From positions 1-13,415 of the forward strand of contig DATLSE010000043.1 of NCBI GenBank assembly GCA_035534295.1: 13,415 nucleotides of DNA. Reading direction: 5' to 3'. Source of the stretch: DATKQJ01 sp035534295. Lineage in GTDB: Bacteria > Chloroflexota > Dormibacteria > Dormibacterales > Dormibacteraceae. Positions 12,642 through 13,415 of the stretch are shown in pieces. The first letter of the stretch is position 1, and each line of letters opens with the position of its first letter. The notes under the pieces are model-generated. The model was given only the letters and a program-made list of their open reading frames with translations, ran no database searches and had not been told where the DNA came from. The position numbers and the translations under genes are program-made.

Positions 12642-13415
12642 ATGGAGATGCCCCAACCAGCACAGGTGGCCCCGTCAGGTCGGCAGCCGAGCAACGATGT
12701 GTCGAACACAGTCGGACTCGGCCGGCTACGACTCTTCAACCTGGCGATGGGCTGCCTGCACCTCGTGCAAGGCATCGTCATGGTCCTCCTCTCTTCGAGC
12801 TTCTCCCTACCGGTTATGACCAACTTCCTCTACTTCAGCCCGAATACGCAGACTTTGCTGCCCCGGCCAGAAGTGCTTCTGAATGTCAGGCTCGGCCCGG
12901 CGGTCGCCGCCTTCCTCTTCCTGTCATCGATCGCGCATTTCGTGGTCGCCTCACCCTGGGTCTATCCCTGGTATGCACGCAATGTGCGGCTGGGCGCCAA
13001 CCCCGCCCGCTGGGTCGAATACTCGTTGAGCTCCTCGCTGATGATTGTTCTCATTGCGATGCTGGTGGGCATCTACGACATCGCTGCGTTGGTCGCCCTA
13101 TTCGGCGTGAACGCCTCGATGATCCTTTTCGGCTGGGCGATGGAGCGCTACAACCTAGGTCGAGTCTCGGTCGACTGGCTCGCTTACTGGTTCGGCGTCC
13201 TGGCAGGCGCCGTGCCCTGGATCGCGATCGGCATCTACCTGTTTGGTGCTGGTGCCGGGAGCAGCAGTCGCCCACCCACTTTTGTCTATTTCATTTACGC
13301 ATCGCTCTTCATCTTCTTCAACGTCTTCGCGCTGAACATGGTGTTTCAGTACCGCCGCATCGGCCGATGGAAGAATGTTCTGTACGGTGAGCGCGTCTAC
13401 ATCGTCCTGAGCCTG
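12642..13415 (+). CDS. Heliorhodopsin (HeR), C-terminus beyond the window
   Basis: Seven-helix retinal membrane protein of the heliorhodopsin family, which has inverted topology (N-terminus cytoplasmic) relative to type I rhodopsins. 258 codons are open from ATG 12642 to the last base with no stop. RWVEYSLSSSLMIVLIA (123-139) is the hallmark TM3 with E126, equivalent to the counterion glutamate. VALFGVNASMILFGW (151-165) is TM4 and VPWIAIGIYLF (191-201) is part of TM5. FFNVFALNMVFQYRRIGRWK (225-244) is TM6 and its loop; GERVYIVLSL (249-258) starts TM7. H40 (GCLHLVQ) and H99 (IAHFVV) match the conserved histidines. The Schiff-base lysine expected in VLSLVAKSAL would lie about three residues past the edge, so it cannot be confirmed. 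GAGGG at 12633-12637 gives 4-nt spacing to ATG 12642 or 10-nt to ATG 12648; either may be the start. It follows the tRNA-Arg pair and has no obvious operon partner inside the window. Known HeRs do not pump ions efficiently and are thought to be sensory or regulatory. Confidence 0.95.
   Translation, partial: MEMPQPAQVAPSGRQPSNDVSNTVGLGRLRLFNLAMGCLHLVQGIVMVLLSSSFSLPVMTNFLYFSPNTQTLLPRPEVLLNVRLGPAVAAFLFLSSIAHFVVASPWVYPWYARNVRLGANPARWVEYSLSSSLMIVLIAMLVGIYDIAALVALFGVNASMILFGWAMERYNLGRVSVDWLAYWFGVLAGAVPWIAIGIYLFGAGAGSSSRPPTFVYFIYASLFIFFNVFALNMVFQYRRIGRWKNVLYGERVYIVLSL

Noticed and set aside
1..13415. CRISPR array, complete insertion sequence, integrase gene or toxin-antitoxin pair
   Set aside because: I looked for regularly spaced repeats, intact transposase or recombinase frames and small paired genes; none was found.

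Overview
The window is high-GC DNA with tRNA genes that encode their own CCA ends and a lipobox lipoprotein. Several starts are GTG or TTG behind clear Shine-Dalgarno sites. The mix of a MarR/azoreductase pair, an LLM oxidoreductase, a large LAL regulator and a heliorhodopsin suggests a high-GC monoderm bacterium such as Actinomycetota, Chloroflexota or Dormibacterota. The phylum cannot be fixed from this sequence alone.

Left part (1-3394): a GNAT acetyltransferase cut by the left edge and a MarR-type regulator lie on the minus strand. Divergent from the regulator are an FMN-dependent azoreductase and a two-domain protein joining an LLM (luciferase-like) oxidoreductase to a hemerythrin-like HHE domain. 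The marR/azoR intergenic region carries a TATAAT box embedded in three alternating 5-bp half-sites, a plausible autoregulated operator. This looks like a small redox or quinone/nitro-compound response locus.

Middle part (about 3.8-11.9 kb): an accessory, island-like region. It begins with a GTGAGCA repeat pair abutting a stranded 3' half of tRNA-Pro(GGG) and an IS256-type transposase fragment. The core is a minus-strand series: LAL/LuxR regulator, then Leu/Ile/Val-type ABC substrate-binding lipoprotein, a CE4 hydrolase of the PuuE/HpPgdA/cyclic-imidase type, and a DapA-superfamily lyase with an altered active site. The last three are tightly packed as an operon. Upstream of the regulator are a dead transposase fragment and a thiolase C-terminal fragment, then a small NifX-like protein gene. 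The second GTGAGCA repeat pair lies at 11.82 kb, beside a tRNA-Arg gene. The operon most simply looks like uptake and breakdown of a small amide, imide or ureide-like compound. That is inference, since no permease or ATPase gene is present.

Right part (11.9-13.4 kb): two divergent tRNA-Arg genes, CCG on minus and the unusual GCG on plus, then a 388-base stretch without a clear gene. A heliorhodopsin gene follows. It runs off the right edge with no stop codon, about three residues before the expected retinal-binding lysine. This is the most notable gene of the window.
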